59,923 nt of DNA, taken from NCBI GenBank assembly GCA_023386235.1, contig JAEWKC010000044.1, forward strand, positions 1-59,923. The letters are read 5' to 3'. Position 1 is the first letter of the stretch. Each line of letters opens with the position of its first letter. The notes under the pieces are model-generated. The model was not told the DNA's origin, did no database searches, and saw only the letters and a list, made by a program, of their open reading frames with translations. The stretch comes from Bacteroidota bacterium. Its GTDB lineage: Bacteria > Bacteroidota > Bacteroidia > Chitinophagales > Chitinophagaceae. The translations under genes and the position numbers were made by a program. Shown here piece by piece: positions 1-8,001 of the stretch.

Positions 1-1055
1 ATATACGGCTGGCTAATGTGTACATTATTACGGTTCCAACACCTATTAATCAATACAACCAACCGGATTTGTCGTATGTAGAATCTGCCAGCGCTGCCGT
101 GGGAAGAATGCTTAAAAAAGACGATATAGTTATTTACGAATCTACGGTATATCCGGGCTGTACAGAAGAGGTGTGCATACCTATTTTAGAAAAGGCTTCA
201 CGCCTGGTCTTTAACAAAGATTTCTTCTGTGGTTATTCTCCCGAAAGAATTAACCCTGGCGATAAGGTCAATACCATTGATACAATCAAAAAAATCACCT
301 CGGGCTCCAATGCCATTATAGCCGAAAAAATTGATAGGCTGTACGCTTCTGTTATTACAGCAGGCACTTACAAAGCATCTTCCATAAAAGTAGCCGAAGC
401 AGCCAAGGCTATAGAAAATGCACAGCGCGATTTGAATATATCATTCATGAATGAACTCGCATTGATATTCGACCGCCTGGGTGTGGATACGAATGAAGTA
501 ATTGAAGCAGCAGCTACCAAATGGAATTTCATAAAATTTAAACCCGGTTTAGTAGGTGGGCATTGCATTAGTGTAGACCCTTATTATCTTGTTCATAAAG
601 CGGAGGTGTCGGGCTATCATCCGGAAGTGATTTTATCGGGTAGGAGAGTCAACGACCACATGCCCATATTTGTAGCCAATAAATTGATCAAATTGATGAT
701 AGCAAAAGGTGTTGCGGTGAGCAAATCAAAAGTATTGATATTAGGCTTCAGCTTTAAAGAGGATTGTTCCGACTTCCGTAATACAAAAATAATTGATGTT
801 TATAATGAGTTGCAGGAGTTTGGAGTAGCTGTTGATATTTATGATCCCCGGGTAATAAAACAGGAAGTACAGCAAGAATATGACCTGAAATTATTAGCTG
901 ATATGCAGGACTTAAATCAATATGACGGAATTATTCTGGCTGTGGCACATCAGGAATTTAAAAACATTGACTGGGCATCCCTGAAAGATTCCGGAACGGT
1001 CATCTTCGATGTAAAAGGCGTTCTTGATAAGAGCTTATCTGATGCCAGGCTATAG
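1..1055 (+). CDS. Nucleotide-sugar 6-dehydrogenase (WbpA/TviB/WbpO type), 5' truncated
   Basis: Likely an NAD-dependent UDP-HexNAc dehydrogenase that oxidises C6 of UDP-GlcNAc or UDP-GalNAc to the uronic acid in the cytoplasm. The reading frame is open to the left edge (codons start at base 3, continuing upstream of the GTG at 18), so the N-terminal Rossmann dinucleotide-binding part is missing. What remains has the VPTP segment, the central dimerisation helix with NELA, the active-site GGHC motif (Cys codon 564-566) followed by an SVDPYYL stretch, and the C-terminal UDP-binding domain with GFSFKED. It is the first visible gene of the polysaccharide locus. The exact substrate (Glc, GlcNAc or GalNAc series) is not decided by sequence; VDPYYL favours the HexNAc group. 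Confidence 0.88.
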   Translation, partial: IRLANVYIITVPTPINQYNQPDLSYVESASAAVGRMLKKDDIVIYESTVYPGCTEEVCIPILEKASRLVFNKDFFCGYSPERINPGDKVNTIDTIKKITSGSNAIIAEKIDRLYASVITAGTYKASSIKVAEAAKAIENAQRDLNISFMNELALIFDRLGVDTNEVIEAAATKWNFIKFKPGLVGGHCISVDPYYLVHKAEVSGYHPEVILSGRRVNDHMPIFVANKLIKLMIAKGVAVSKSKVLILGFSFKEDCSDFRNTKIIDVYNELQEFGVAVDIYDPRVIKQEVQQEYDLKLLADMQDLNQYDGIILAVAHQEFKNIDWASLKDSGTVIFDVKGVLDKSLSDARL

Positions 1056-1300
1056 TACCTCATCCCGGCCTTCTCCTGAAGGAGAAGGAGTTGTTACCAT
1101 TCTTGCAAAGGAGATCGCTTCGTTTTTTTCGCTGCGCTGCAAAACCTTGCGATGACGAATCTTAAGAAAATCGTCACTGCGAGCGAAGTATGAGCGAAGC
1201 AGTCTAACCTCATCTCGGCCTTCTCCTAAAGGAGAAGGAGTTGTAGCCTGCGGCTGTAATATCCCCCGCTGGCGGAGGCCAGGGGGTGGAAATGGTTTCA
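1056..1300. repeat. Composite intergenic palindromic repeat block 1
   Basis: Non-coding block built from three unit types that recur at 3498-3900 and, inverted, at 31092-31300. Unit B (1058-1093, again 1208-1243) contains the near-perfect palindrome CCTTCTCCTGAAGGAGAAGG. Unit C (about 1111-1160) starts GATCGCTTCG and ends GCGATGACGAA. Unit A (1172-1205) starts CGTCACTGCGAGCGA and ends GAGCGAAGCAGTCT. Order here is B-C-A-B. Short reading frames across it on the minus strand are repeat translation, not genes. The rest of the gap to the next gene (1301-1541) is AT-rich leader sequence. Confidence 0.85.
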
Positions 1301-1348
1301 CCATATAAAATTTTCAATTATTTAATTTTATAAAAATTAATGTCTTTG

Positions 1349-1356
1349 TATCTTCG
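1349..1356 (+). promoter_or_regulatory. Possible -7 promoter element for the rfb genes
   Basis: TATCTTCG resembles the Bacteroidota -7 consensus TAnnTTTG with one mismatch. It lies about 185 bases upstream of the rfbA start, just after the repeat block. A long leader would follow. No convincing -33 box is seen. Confidence 0.3.
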
Positions 1357-1541
1357 CGGCAACATTGACTAATTGCACTTTGTGTGCTTAGTGACTTTGT
1401 GGCAATAAAACTAATAAAAAATTATACGGATAAAATGAGCATAAAGATTATGCTACATTAACTGAGTATAGTTATTTAGCGAAACGAAGTTCACTGAAAG
1501 TAATTCCATGTGACAAAAACGTAAAAAATTAAAATATACAC

Positions 1542-2423
1542 ATGAAAGGAATCGTACTCGCCGGAGGTTCTGGCACAAGGCTTTATCCAATCACAAAGGG
1601 AGTGTCCAAGCAATTGCTCCCCATATATGATAAACCGATGATTTATTATCCTATATCTGTTTTAATGCTGGCGGATATTAAAGAGATATTGATTGTATCT
1701 ACACCGCAGGATTTACCGGGCTTTCAACGTTTATTAGGCGATGGTTCTGATTACGGAGTAAAGTTTGAGTATGCCGAACAGCCCAGTCCCGATGGTCTGG
1801 CACAGGCATTTATTATTGGTGAAAAATTCATTGGCAACGATAGCGTCTGCCTGGTGTTGGGCGATAATATCTTTTACGGTCAAAGCTTCCAGAATACACT
1901 GAAAGATGCGGTGAAAAACGTGGAGCAGGACAATAAAGCTACAGTGTTTGGTTACTATGTAAATGATCCTGAACGTTATGGTGTAGCAGAGTTTGACGGT
2001 GATGGCAATGTATTGAGCATAGAAGAAAAACCCAAAGAACCTAAATCAAATTATGCTGTGGTAGGGTTGTATTTTTATCCTAATAAAGTAGTAGAAGTTG
2101 CAAAAAATATCAAGCCCTCTGCACGAGGAGAATTAGAGATAACTACCGTGAATCAGGAATTCTTACAAACAAAGGATTTAAAAGTACAATTGTTGGGTAG
2201 GGGATTTGCCTGGTTAGATACCGGCACACACGCTTCTTTATCTGATGCCGGAACTTTTGTGGAAGTTTTAGAAAAACGTCAGGGTTTAAAAATTTCCTGC
2301 TTAGAAGAAATTGCTTTCAGAAAAGGCTGGATTACAACTGAAAGATTACTGGAGTTAGCCGAACCTTTAAAGAAAAATGAATACGGACAATATTTGATTA
2401 AGTTGGCGAAGGGGAGTAAGTAG
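1542..2423 (+). CDS. rfbA: Glucose-1-phosphate thymidylyltransferase RfbA
   Basis: Makes dTDP-glucose from dTTP and glucose-1-phosphate, the first step of dTDP-deoxysugar synthesis in the cytoplasm. The 293-residue protein has the usual RmlA length. Its N-terminus carries the nucleotide-binding loop GGSGTRLYP (residues 8-16), followed by the SKQLLPIYDKPMIYYP segment, the LGDNIFYG metal/sugar site and EEKPKEPKSNYAVVGLYFY, all hallmark RmlA motifs. It starts with ATG at the first motif-compatible position. It is followed by an unrelated four-helix gene and then rfbC, so the usual rfb order is interrupted. Assignment is very secure. Confidence 0.97.
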   Translation: MKGIVLAGGSGTRLYPITKGVSKQLLPIYDKPMIYYPISVLMLADIKEILIVSTPQDLPGFQRLLGDGSDYGVKFEYAEQPSPDGLAQAFIIGEKFIGNDSVCLVLGDNIFYGQSFQNTLKDAVKNVEQDNKATVFGYYVNDPERYGVAEFDGDGNVLSIEEKPKEPKSNYAVVGLYFYPNKVVEVAKNIKPSARGELEITTVNQEFLQTKDLKVQLLGRGFAWLDTGTHASLSDAGTFVEVLEKRQGLKISCLEEIAFRKGWITTERLLELAEPLKKNEYGQYLIKLAKGSK

Positions 2424-2432
2424 TTATTTAGT

Positions 2433-2462
2433 TGTGTAGTTGTTTATATGTGTAGTTGTTTA
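2433..2462. repeat. 14-bp direct repeat between rfbA and the four-helix gene
   Basis: TGTGTAGTTGTTTA occurs at 2433-2446 and again at 2449-2462. The spacer on the far side of the four-helix gene (2885-2936) is rich in related words of the opposite orientation (AACAATTAAACA, CCTCAACAAAT). This may be decayed spacer or an insertion boundary. Confidence 0.6.
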
Positions 2463-2512
2463 AGTATTAGAATATAGATAATCCATGTCTGTGATAAAAA
2501 TGAACCAAACCC

Positions 2513-2884
2513 ATGCATACTTATTCTTTTGAAAAATTAGAAGTTTGGAAAGAGACCCGAATGTTGGTGAAAATAATTTATGAGATTGCTTACAATCTTC
2601 CAAAGGACGAAAGGTTTTCATTATCAGATCAGATGAAAAGAGCTGCTATTTCGGTATCGTCAAATATAGCGGAAGGAACCAGTCGCTTTTCTGCAAAGGA
2701 AAAAGTCAGATTTATTGAAATGTCCTATGGTTCATTAATGGAACTTTATGCTCAGCTCATGCTTTGTGTAGACTTAGAATATATAAAAGATAACCGGCTA
2801 AATGACATCAGACCTTTTATTTTTAAAATTTCTAATCAATTAAATTCTTTAAAAGTAGCGTATAGTAAGCAAATTCAGAAATAA
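2513..2884 (+). CDS. Four-helix-bundle protein (23S rRNA intervening-sequence protein family)
   Basis: A 123-residue, probably all-helical protein of the TIGR02436 / S23 ribosomal four-helix-bundle family. Family marks seen are the opening pattern YSFEKLEVWKETR, the central segment SLSDQMKRAAISVSSNIAEG (residues 37-56) and a C-terminal leucine-rich helix. The biochemical role of standalone members is unknown; members were first noticed inside intervening sequences of rRNA genes, and the related Avd protein works with diversity-generating retroelements. No rRNA and no reverse transcriptase is present here. It sits between rfbA and rfbC with degenerate short repeats on both sides, suggesting insertion into the rfb operon. 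Confidence 0.85.
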   Translation: MHTYSFEKLEVWKETRMLVKIIYEIAYNLPKDERFSLSDQMKRAAISVSSNIAEGTSRFSAKEKVRFIEMSYGSLMELYAQLMLCVDLEYIKDNRLNDIRPFIFKISNQLNSLKVAYSKQIQK

Positions 2885-2936
2885 ACGCCCCCTCAACTCA
2901 AAGCCTCAACAAATAAACAATTAAACACCTCAACAA

Positions 2937-3485
2937 ATGACTATTACCCCTACAAATCTTAAAGACTGTTTCATCATAGAACCTAAAATTTTTGCTGATA
3001 GTAGAGGTTACTTTTTCGAATCATTTTCAGAGAAGAAATTTATTGAAAATATTTGTAATGCACACTTTGTGCAAGACAATGAATCCAAGTCTTCTTATGG
3101 TGTGTTGCGCGGTTTTCATTTTCAAAAACCACCTTTTGCTCAATCGAAATTAGTTCGGGTAATTAAGGGCGCTGTATTAGACGTGGCCGTAGATATCAGA
3201 AAATCATCGTCAACGTTCGGCAAACATGTTGCCGTAGAGTTGACAGAAGATAATAAAACACAGTTATTTATACCGCGCGGGTTTGCACATGGTTTCGTAG
3301 TCTTGCGAGACGATACGATTTTTCAATATAAATGTGATAATTATTATACTCCGGAAGCAGAGGGAGGCATTCTGTGGAACGATGCAGACTTACATATTGA
3401 TTGGCAAATACCTGCCGATAAAATCATATTGTCAGATAAAGATAGAATCAATCCCACTTTTAAAGAAGCTTTTCTCTTTGATTAA
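2937..3485 (+). CDS. rfbC: dTDP-4-dehydrorhamnose 3,5-epimerase RfbC
   Basis: Cupin-fold epimerase that converts dTDP-4-keto-6-deoxyglucose to dTDP-4-keto-L-rhamnose. At 182 residues it has the normal RmlC length. Seen are the DSRGYFFES segment, the catalytic-His motif LRGFHFQ (His61), VDIR, the IPRGFAHGF strand and the YKCDNYYTPEAEGGILWND region that holds the second catalytic residue in the family. The presence of rfbC with rfbA and rfbB implies dTDP-L-rhamnose (or a 3,5-epimerised 4-keto intermediate) is made, although the final reductase rfbD is not in this window. Confidence 0.96.
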   Translation: MTITPTNLKDCFIIEPKIFADSRGYFFESFSEKKFIENICNAHFVQDNESKSSYGVLRGFHFQKPPFAQSKLVRVIKGAVLDVAVDIRKSSSTFGKHVAVELTEDNKTQLFIPRGFAHGFVVLRDDTIFQYKCDNYYTPEAEGGILWNDADLHIDWQIPADKIILSDKDRINPTFKEAFLFD

Positions 3486-3497
3486 TCTTCTCGAAAT

Positions 3498-3900
3498 CGT
3501 CACTGCGAGCGAGGTACGAGCGAAGCAGTCTACCTCATCCCGGCCTTCTCCTAAAGGAGAAGGAGTTGCTATCCCCCGCTGGGGGGCAGGGAGTGGAAGG
3601 GTCGCTTCGTTTTCCCGTTACGCTATTAGTTTTCGCGATGACGGCGATGACGAACCCTTATGGAACCGTCACTGCGAGCGAGGTACGAGCGAAGCAGTCT
3701 GAACCTCATCCCGGCCTTCTCCCTGAAGGAGAAGGAGTAGTTACCATTGTTTCAAAAAAGGGATCGCTTCGTTTTTTCGCTGCGCTTCAAAACCTCGCGA
3801 TGACGAATCATACAAAACCGCCTCTGCGAGCGAGTGTACGAGCGAAGCAGTCTAACCTCATCCCGATCTTTTCCTGAAGGAGAAGAAGCAGAGAGTGAAC
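3498..3900. repeat. Composite intergenic palindromic repeat block 2
   Basis: Second and longest copy of the repeat family. Unit A occurs at 3498-3531, 3667-3700 and, diverged, around 3823-3854. Unit B follows each time (3533-3568, about 3704-3740, and a decayed copy near 3858-3890). Unit C lies at about 3761-3808. The A-B order is kept. Open frames across this stretch are composed of repeat translation and have no protein-family features, so the rfbC-rfbB gap is treated as non-coding. Confidence 0.85.
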
Positions 3901-3966
3901 CTCGTATTCATATTATTTATAACAATAATTCACAAATTAATAATTCATAATTGTCATTTCTTTTCT

Positions 3967-3974
3967 TACCTTTG
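3967..3974 (+). promoter_or_regulatory. -7 promoter element upstream of rfbB
   Basis: TACCTTTG matches the Bacteroidota -7 consensus TAnnTTTG and is followed by C, 21 bases before the rfbB ATG. The AT-rich stretch upstream has only a weak -33 candidate. It separates rfbB transcription from the repeat block. Confidence 0.55.
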
Positions 3975-3995
3975 CGAAGTTTTAAAAAACAAACT

Positions 3996-5048
3996 ATGGC
4001 CAAAACAATCATCATCACGGGAGGAGCTGGTTTTATAGGTTCTCATGTGATTAGAAGATTTGTAAATCATTACCCGGATTATCAAATAATTAACCTGGAT
4101 AAACTGACTTATGCGGGCAATCTGGCTAATTTAAAAGACGTAGAAGATAAACCCAACTATCAATTCGTAAAAGGCGATATTGTAGATGCCGACTTTATCA
4201 ATCAATTATTTGAACAGGAACAACCTTACGCCGTAATTCATTTAGCGGCTGAAAGTCATGTAGACAGAAGCATTACCAATCCTTTAGAATTTGTGATGAC
4301 GAATGTGGTAGGCACCTGTAACCTGCTGAACGCGGCTAAGAATACCTGGAAAGGTGCGTACGACCAGCATCGTTTTTACCACGTATCTACGGATGAAGTA
4401 TATGGCGCTTTAGGCGAAAAGGGCATGTTTACAGAAGAAACAAGCTATGACCCACATAGTCCTTATTCCGCTTCCAAAGCGAGCAGCGACCATTTTGTAC
4501 GCGCTTATCATGATACCTATGGTATGGACGTGGTGATATCTAATTGTAGCAATAATTACGGAGCCAATCATTTTCCCGAAAAATTAATACCATTGGCTAT
4601 TAATAATATTAAGAACAATCGTCCTGTACCTGTTTACGGTAAAGGTGAAAACGTGCGCGATTGGTTGTGGGTAGAAGATCATGCAAGAGCCATTGACGTA
4701 ATTTTACACCAAGCTAAATCCGGTGAAACTTATAACATAGGCGGGCACAACGAGTGGAAAAATATTGACCTGATTCGTTTATTGTGCCAAATAATGGATA
4801 AAAAACTGGGCAGAGCGGAAGGGGAATCAGAAAAACTCATTACTTTTGTCACCGACCGTGCGGGCCACGATCTGCGATATGCTATAGACGCTACCAAGCT
4901 TAAAGAAAATTTAGGTTGGGAACCAAGCTTACAATTTGAAGAAGGCTTGGAAAAAACAGTTGACTGGTACCTGGAAAATGAAGAATGGCTGGAAAATGTA
5001 ACGAGTGGGGATTATCAAAAGTATTATCAGGAAATGTATTCGGGATAG
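3996..5048 (+). CDS. rfbB: dTDP-glucose 4,6-dehydratase RfbB
   Basis: Short-chain dehydrogenase/reductase that turns dTDP-glucose into dTDP-4-keto-6-deoxyglucose. With the start at 3996 the protein has 350 residues, the family norm; the longer frame back to 3951 adds 15 residues that overlap the promoter and was rejected. Motifs: NAD loop GGAGFIG (9-15), LAAESHVDRS, catalytic triad region STDEVYG (Thr132, Asp133, Glu134), YSASK (Tyr157, Lys161). The product feeds RfbC and possibly the DegT aminotransferase encoded next. Confidence 0.96.
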   Translation: MAKTIIITGGAGFIGSHVIRRFVNHYPDYQIINLDKLTYAGNLANLKDVEDKPNYQFVKGDIVDADFINQLFEQEQPYAVIHLAAESHVDRSITNPLEFVMTNVVGTCNLLNAAKNTWKGAYDQHRFYHVSTDEVYGALGEKGMFTEETSYDPHSPYSASKASSDHFVRAYHDTYGMDVVISNCSNNYGANHFPEKLIPLAINNIKNNRPVPVYGKGENVRDWLWVEDHARAIDVILHQAKSGETYNIGGHNEWKNIDLIRLLCQIMDKKLGRAEGESEKLITFVTDRAGHDLRYAIDATKLKENLGWEPSLQFEEGLEKTVDWYLENEEWLENVTSGDYQKYYQEMYSG

Positions 5049-5112
5049 CTCTTGATTGCCTGTATTAAAATCTCATAAGTTTCAATCTATAACAAATCTC
5101 TAAAAAAAACAT

Positions 5113-6246
5113 ATGGCATATAAAATTCCTTTATTTGATTTAAATTTTGGTGAAGAAGAGATTCAGGCCGTAGCTAGTACAATAAATTCAAACTGGATAT
5201 CAACAGGACCAAAATGTGAGGAACTAGAGCAGCAGTTTGTTGATAAATTTTACGTAAAGCATGCGGTTTCAATGTCTAATTGTACCGATGCTTTACATTT
5301 AGCTTGCATTTTATGTGGCATCAAAGAAGGAGATGAGGTAATATGTCCTTCTTTAACATTTGCTGCATCTGCAAACTGTATAAGATATGTAGGAGCGCAC
5401 CCTGTATTTGCAGACATTTCAAGTTTTGAAGACATCAATATTGATCCAAAAGATATTGAAAAGAAGATAACACCTAAAACAAAGGCAATTATTGTAGTTC
5501 ACATGGCTGGTTTCCCGGCAAATATGGACGAAATTATGGCAATTGCGAATAAATATAACTTACGGGTAATTGAAGACGCATGCCACGGGCCTTTATCTGA
5601 ATACAAGGGCAAGAAGCTTGGCACAATCGGAGATGTGGGTTGTTTTAGTTTTTTTTCCAATAAAAATATCAGTACTGGTGAAGGAGGTATGTTGATAACT
5701 AACAACGATGATTATGCTAAAAAATCAAGATTGTTAAGATCTCATGGAATGACTACTATGTCTTATCAACGTGCTGGGGGTCACGCTACATCTTACGATA
5801 TTGTAGAGTTAGGATACAATTATAGAATGGATGATATTAGAGCTTCAATCGGTTTAGTGCAATTGAAAAAGTTGCCCAAGAATTTACAGCAAAGATTGCA
5901 AGTGAGAAAGTGGTATAATGAAAAATTACAGAAGGTTAAAGGCGTTATTTTGCCGTTTGCTCAAAATGAGGAGTTTGTTTCTAATTATATCATGCCCATT
6001 GTATTAAAAGATTCTAATGTAGAAAAGAGAGATAGAGTAAGAGAGGAATTACACGCTGCAGGAATTCAAACTAGTGTACACTATCCGGCAATACATAAGT
6101 TTTCTATTTATAAACAATACGGCGCTATATTGCCCAACACGGACTATGTTACTGATAATGAAATAACTCTACCTATGTATGCAGCTTTGACAGAAGATGA
6201 AATTGATTTTATTGTAGAAACATTAGATTCTGCTGTAAATTCATAA
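5113..6246 (+). CDS. DegT/DnrJ/EryC1/StrS-family sugar aminotransferase
   Basis: PLP-dependent enzyme that would transfer an amino group from glutamate to a keto-sugar nucleotide, as in PglE, LegC or perosamine synthase. The 377 residues cover the whole family fold: PLFDLNFGEEE at the start, the SNCTDALHLA phosphate-binding region, EDACHGPLS, and the PLP-lysine motif FFSNKNISTGEGG with Lys184. It is followed directly by an acyltransferase and a CBS-nucleotidyltransferase, which suggests an N-acylated amino-deoxy sugar. Whether it uses a dTDP-, UDP- or GDP-linked 4-keto sugar cannot be read from the sequence. Confidence 0.92.
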   Translation: MAYKIPLFDLNFGEEEIQAVASTINSNWISTGPKCEELEQQFVDKFYVKHAVSMSNCTDALHLACILCGIKEGDEVICPSLTFAASANCIRYVGAHPVFADISSFEDINIDPKDIEKKITPKTKAIIVVHMAGFPANMDEIMAIANKYNLRVIEDACHGPLSEYKGKKLGTIGDVGCFSFFSNKNISTGEGGMLITNNDDYAKKSRLLRSHGMTTMSYQRAGGHATSYDIVELGYNYRMDDIRASIGLVQLKKLPKNLQQRLQVRKWYNEKLQKVKGVILPFAQNEEFVSNYIMPIVLKDSNVEKRDRVREELHAAGIQTSVHYPAIHKFSIYKQYGAILPNTDYVTDNEITLPMYAALTEDEIDFIVETLDSAVNS

Positions 6247-6292
6247 ATAATTTATATACTCTTACTACTATCATATAAAGAATAATTTGAAT

Positions 6293-6907
6293 ATGGATAA
6301 GATAATTATTGTTGGAGGTTTTATAGAAATTATTGAAATGTGTGAAGAGGATAATATTAATATAGAAGGTATTTTTGATAACTGTAATCAACAACAAATG
6401 CATTCTTATAAAGTATTTGGAAACGATCATGACGCGAAAAATTTATATAATGAATTAAAAAAATATTCTTTAATCATTACCCCGGATTTACCAAATACTC
6501 GTAAAAAGTTAAAATTATTGTATGAGGATTATGGATATATTTTTTCTTCTCTCATTTCTAGCCGGGCTAAAATTTCAAAAAGTGCATCAATAGGTAATGG
6601 AACAATAATTCAAAGTGGTACAAATATATCGTCAGAAGTAATTATTGGAGATTTTGTGAAAGTTAATTGTTCAGCGAATATAATGCACAATTCTACTGTT
6701 GGTGATTTCTCTACTGTTGCTCCCAATGCTGTTATATTAGGACATGTAAATATAGGCATTGGCTGTTATATAGGATCTAACGCAACTATTTTACCAAATA
6801 TTAATATATGTGATAATGTTACTATTGGTGCTGGAGCAGTGGTAACAAGAAGTATAGCAGAAAGTGGAAGCGTGTATGCGGGAGTGCCAGCTGTAAAGAT
6901 CAAATAA
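6293..6907 (+). CDS. PglD/NeuD-like sugar O/N-acyltransferase
   Basis: Predicted acetyl-CoA-dependent acetyltransferase acting on an amino-sugar nucleotide. The N-terminal third (residues 1-75) looks like the small Rossmann-like domain of the PglD family (MDKIIIVGG opening); from about residue 90 onward the sequence is a left-handed beta-helix of hexapeptide repeats, including IGNGTIIQSGTNIS and IGAGAVVTRSIAESGSVYAGVPA. The ATG at 6293 was preferred over the TTG at 6287. It follows the aminotransferase gene by 46 bases, so it probably acylates that enzyme's product. Confidence 0.87.
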   Translation: MDKIIIVGGFIEIIEMCEEDNINIEGIFDNCNQQQMHSYKVFGNDHDAKNLYNELKKYSLIITPDLPNTRKKLKLLYEDYGYIFSSLISSRAKISKSASIGNGTIIQSGTNISSEVIIGDFVKVNCSANIMHNSTVGDFSTVAPNAVILGHVNIGIGCYIGSNATILPNINICDNVTIGAGAVVTRSIAESGSVYAGVPAVKIK

Positions 6908-6917
6908 TTTTAATTCT

Positions 6918-7970
6918 ATGACAAAGCAAAGAAATCTTTATATAAACAGCTCATCATCAATTACTGAAACTCTAAAAAGGATGGATGTTGAGGGTACAAA
7001 ATTACTTATTGTTGGAAATGAAAGTTGTTTTAAGGGACTTATTAGCGTAGGCGATTTACAAAGAGCTATAATTAAAAATTATGATTTAAATAGCCCAATT
7101 GAAAATTTTTTAAGAGACGATATTATTGTTGCGAATGAAAGCGAAGACATTGTTGATGTTAAGAAAAAGATGTTAAAAATTAGATCAGAATTTATGCCGG
7201 TAATTAACAACAACAACCATGTTGTCAAAATTCTTTTCTGGGATGATCTATTGGAAAGCCAAAAATTACCTCCTGTTGAAACCGTGACTCTGCCAGTAGT
7301 AATTATGGCTGGCGGTAAAGGTACTCGTCTAAAGCCAATTACCAATGTTTTGCCAAAACCTTTAATTCCTATTGGCAAAAAGCCTATTATAGAGCATATT
7401 ATAGATCGTTTTACTGAAGTAGGATGTGCTGAATTTTATTTTTCAGTAAACTTTAAATCTGAATTAATTGAATATTATTTCAATTCTTTTGAACATCCGA
7501 ATTATACAATTAAATATCTTAAAGAAAAAGAATTTTTAGGTACTGCCGGAAGCCTAAATCTACTGAATGGTAAAATTAATTCGACTTTTTTTGTTTCAAA
7601 TTGTGATATAATCATCGATCAGGATTACTCGGAAATTTATAATTACCATAAAAATAATAAAAATGAATTAACCTTAGTGGCAGCTCTTAAACATTATAAT
7701 ATACCTTATGGAACAGTGGAAACTGGATTTAATGGGGAATTACAGAAGATGGTAGAAAAACCTGAGATTACTTATAAGATAAACGCAGGCTTGTATATAC
7801 TAGAGCCTCACTTACTTGATGAAATTCCTGCTAATAAATTCTTCCACATTACTGATCTTATAGATAAAATAAAGAGTCGTCAAGGTAGAGTGGGAGTTTT
7901 TCCTGTCAGTGAAAAATCTTGGAAGGACATAGGTGAATGGGATGAATATTTAAAAAATATGGAAGAATAG
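6918..7970 (+). CDS. CBS-domain nucleotidyltransferase (PtmE-like)
   Basis: Predicted sugar-1-phosphate nucleotidyltransferase. Residues 1-115 form a CBS pair-like sensory domain (KLLIVGNE...GLISVGDLQRA); the catalytic domain starts near residue 122 with the nucleotide loop AGGKGTRLKP (131-140), then LPKPLIPIGKKPIIEH and the metal-binding SNCDIIID. This fusion is the architecture of Campylobacter PtmE, a glucosamine-1-phosphate guanylyltransferase of the GDP-based legionaminic acid route. The gene is 10 bases after the acyltransferase, so the three genes look co-translated. Nucleotide and sugar specificity here are not known. Confidence 0.88.
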   Translation: MTKQRNLYINSSSSITETLKRMDVEGTKLLIVGNESCFKGLISVGDLQRAIIKNYDLNSPIENFLRDDIIVANESEDIVDVKKKMLKIRSEFMPVINNNNHVVKILFWDDLLESQKLPPVETVTLPVVIMAGGKGTRLKPITNVLPKPLIPIGKKPIIEHIIDRFTEVGCAEFYFSVNFKSELIEYYFNSFEHPNYTIKYLKEKEFLGTAGSLNLLNGKINSTFFVSNCDIIIDQDYSEIYNYHKNNKNELTLVAALKHYNIPYGTVETGFNGELQKMVEKPEITYKINAGLYILEPHLLDEIPANKFFHITDLIDKIKSRQGRVGVFPVSEKSWKDIGEWDEYLKNMEE

Positions 7971-8001
7971 AAGGTCGTGTATCAACTTTAATCAGGTATA
8001 A

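Noticed and set aside
1050..1304. Minus-strand 84-codon frame after the dehydrogenase gene
   Set aside because: It consists of translated repeat units A, B and C only.
2513..2884. Diversity-generating retroelement with the four-helix gene as accessory (Avd)
   Set aside because: No reverse transcriptase, no template/variable repeat pair and no target gene is nearby.
3334..3877. Two overlapping + strand open frames after rfbC
   Set aside because: They run through the composite repeats and out of frame with rfbC; they have no domain features.
1056..3900. CRISPR array in the repeat-rich rfb region
   Set aside because: Repeats are modular, unequal in spacing and not separated by uniform unique spacers; no cas gene is present.
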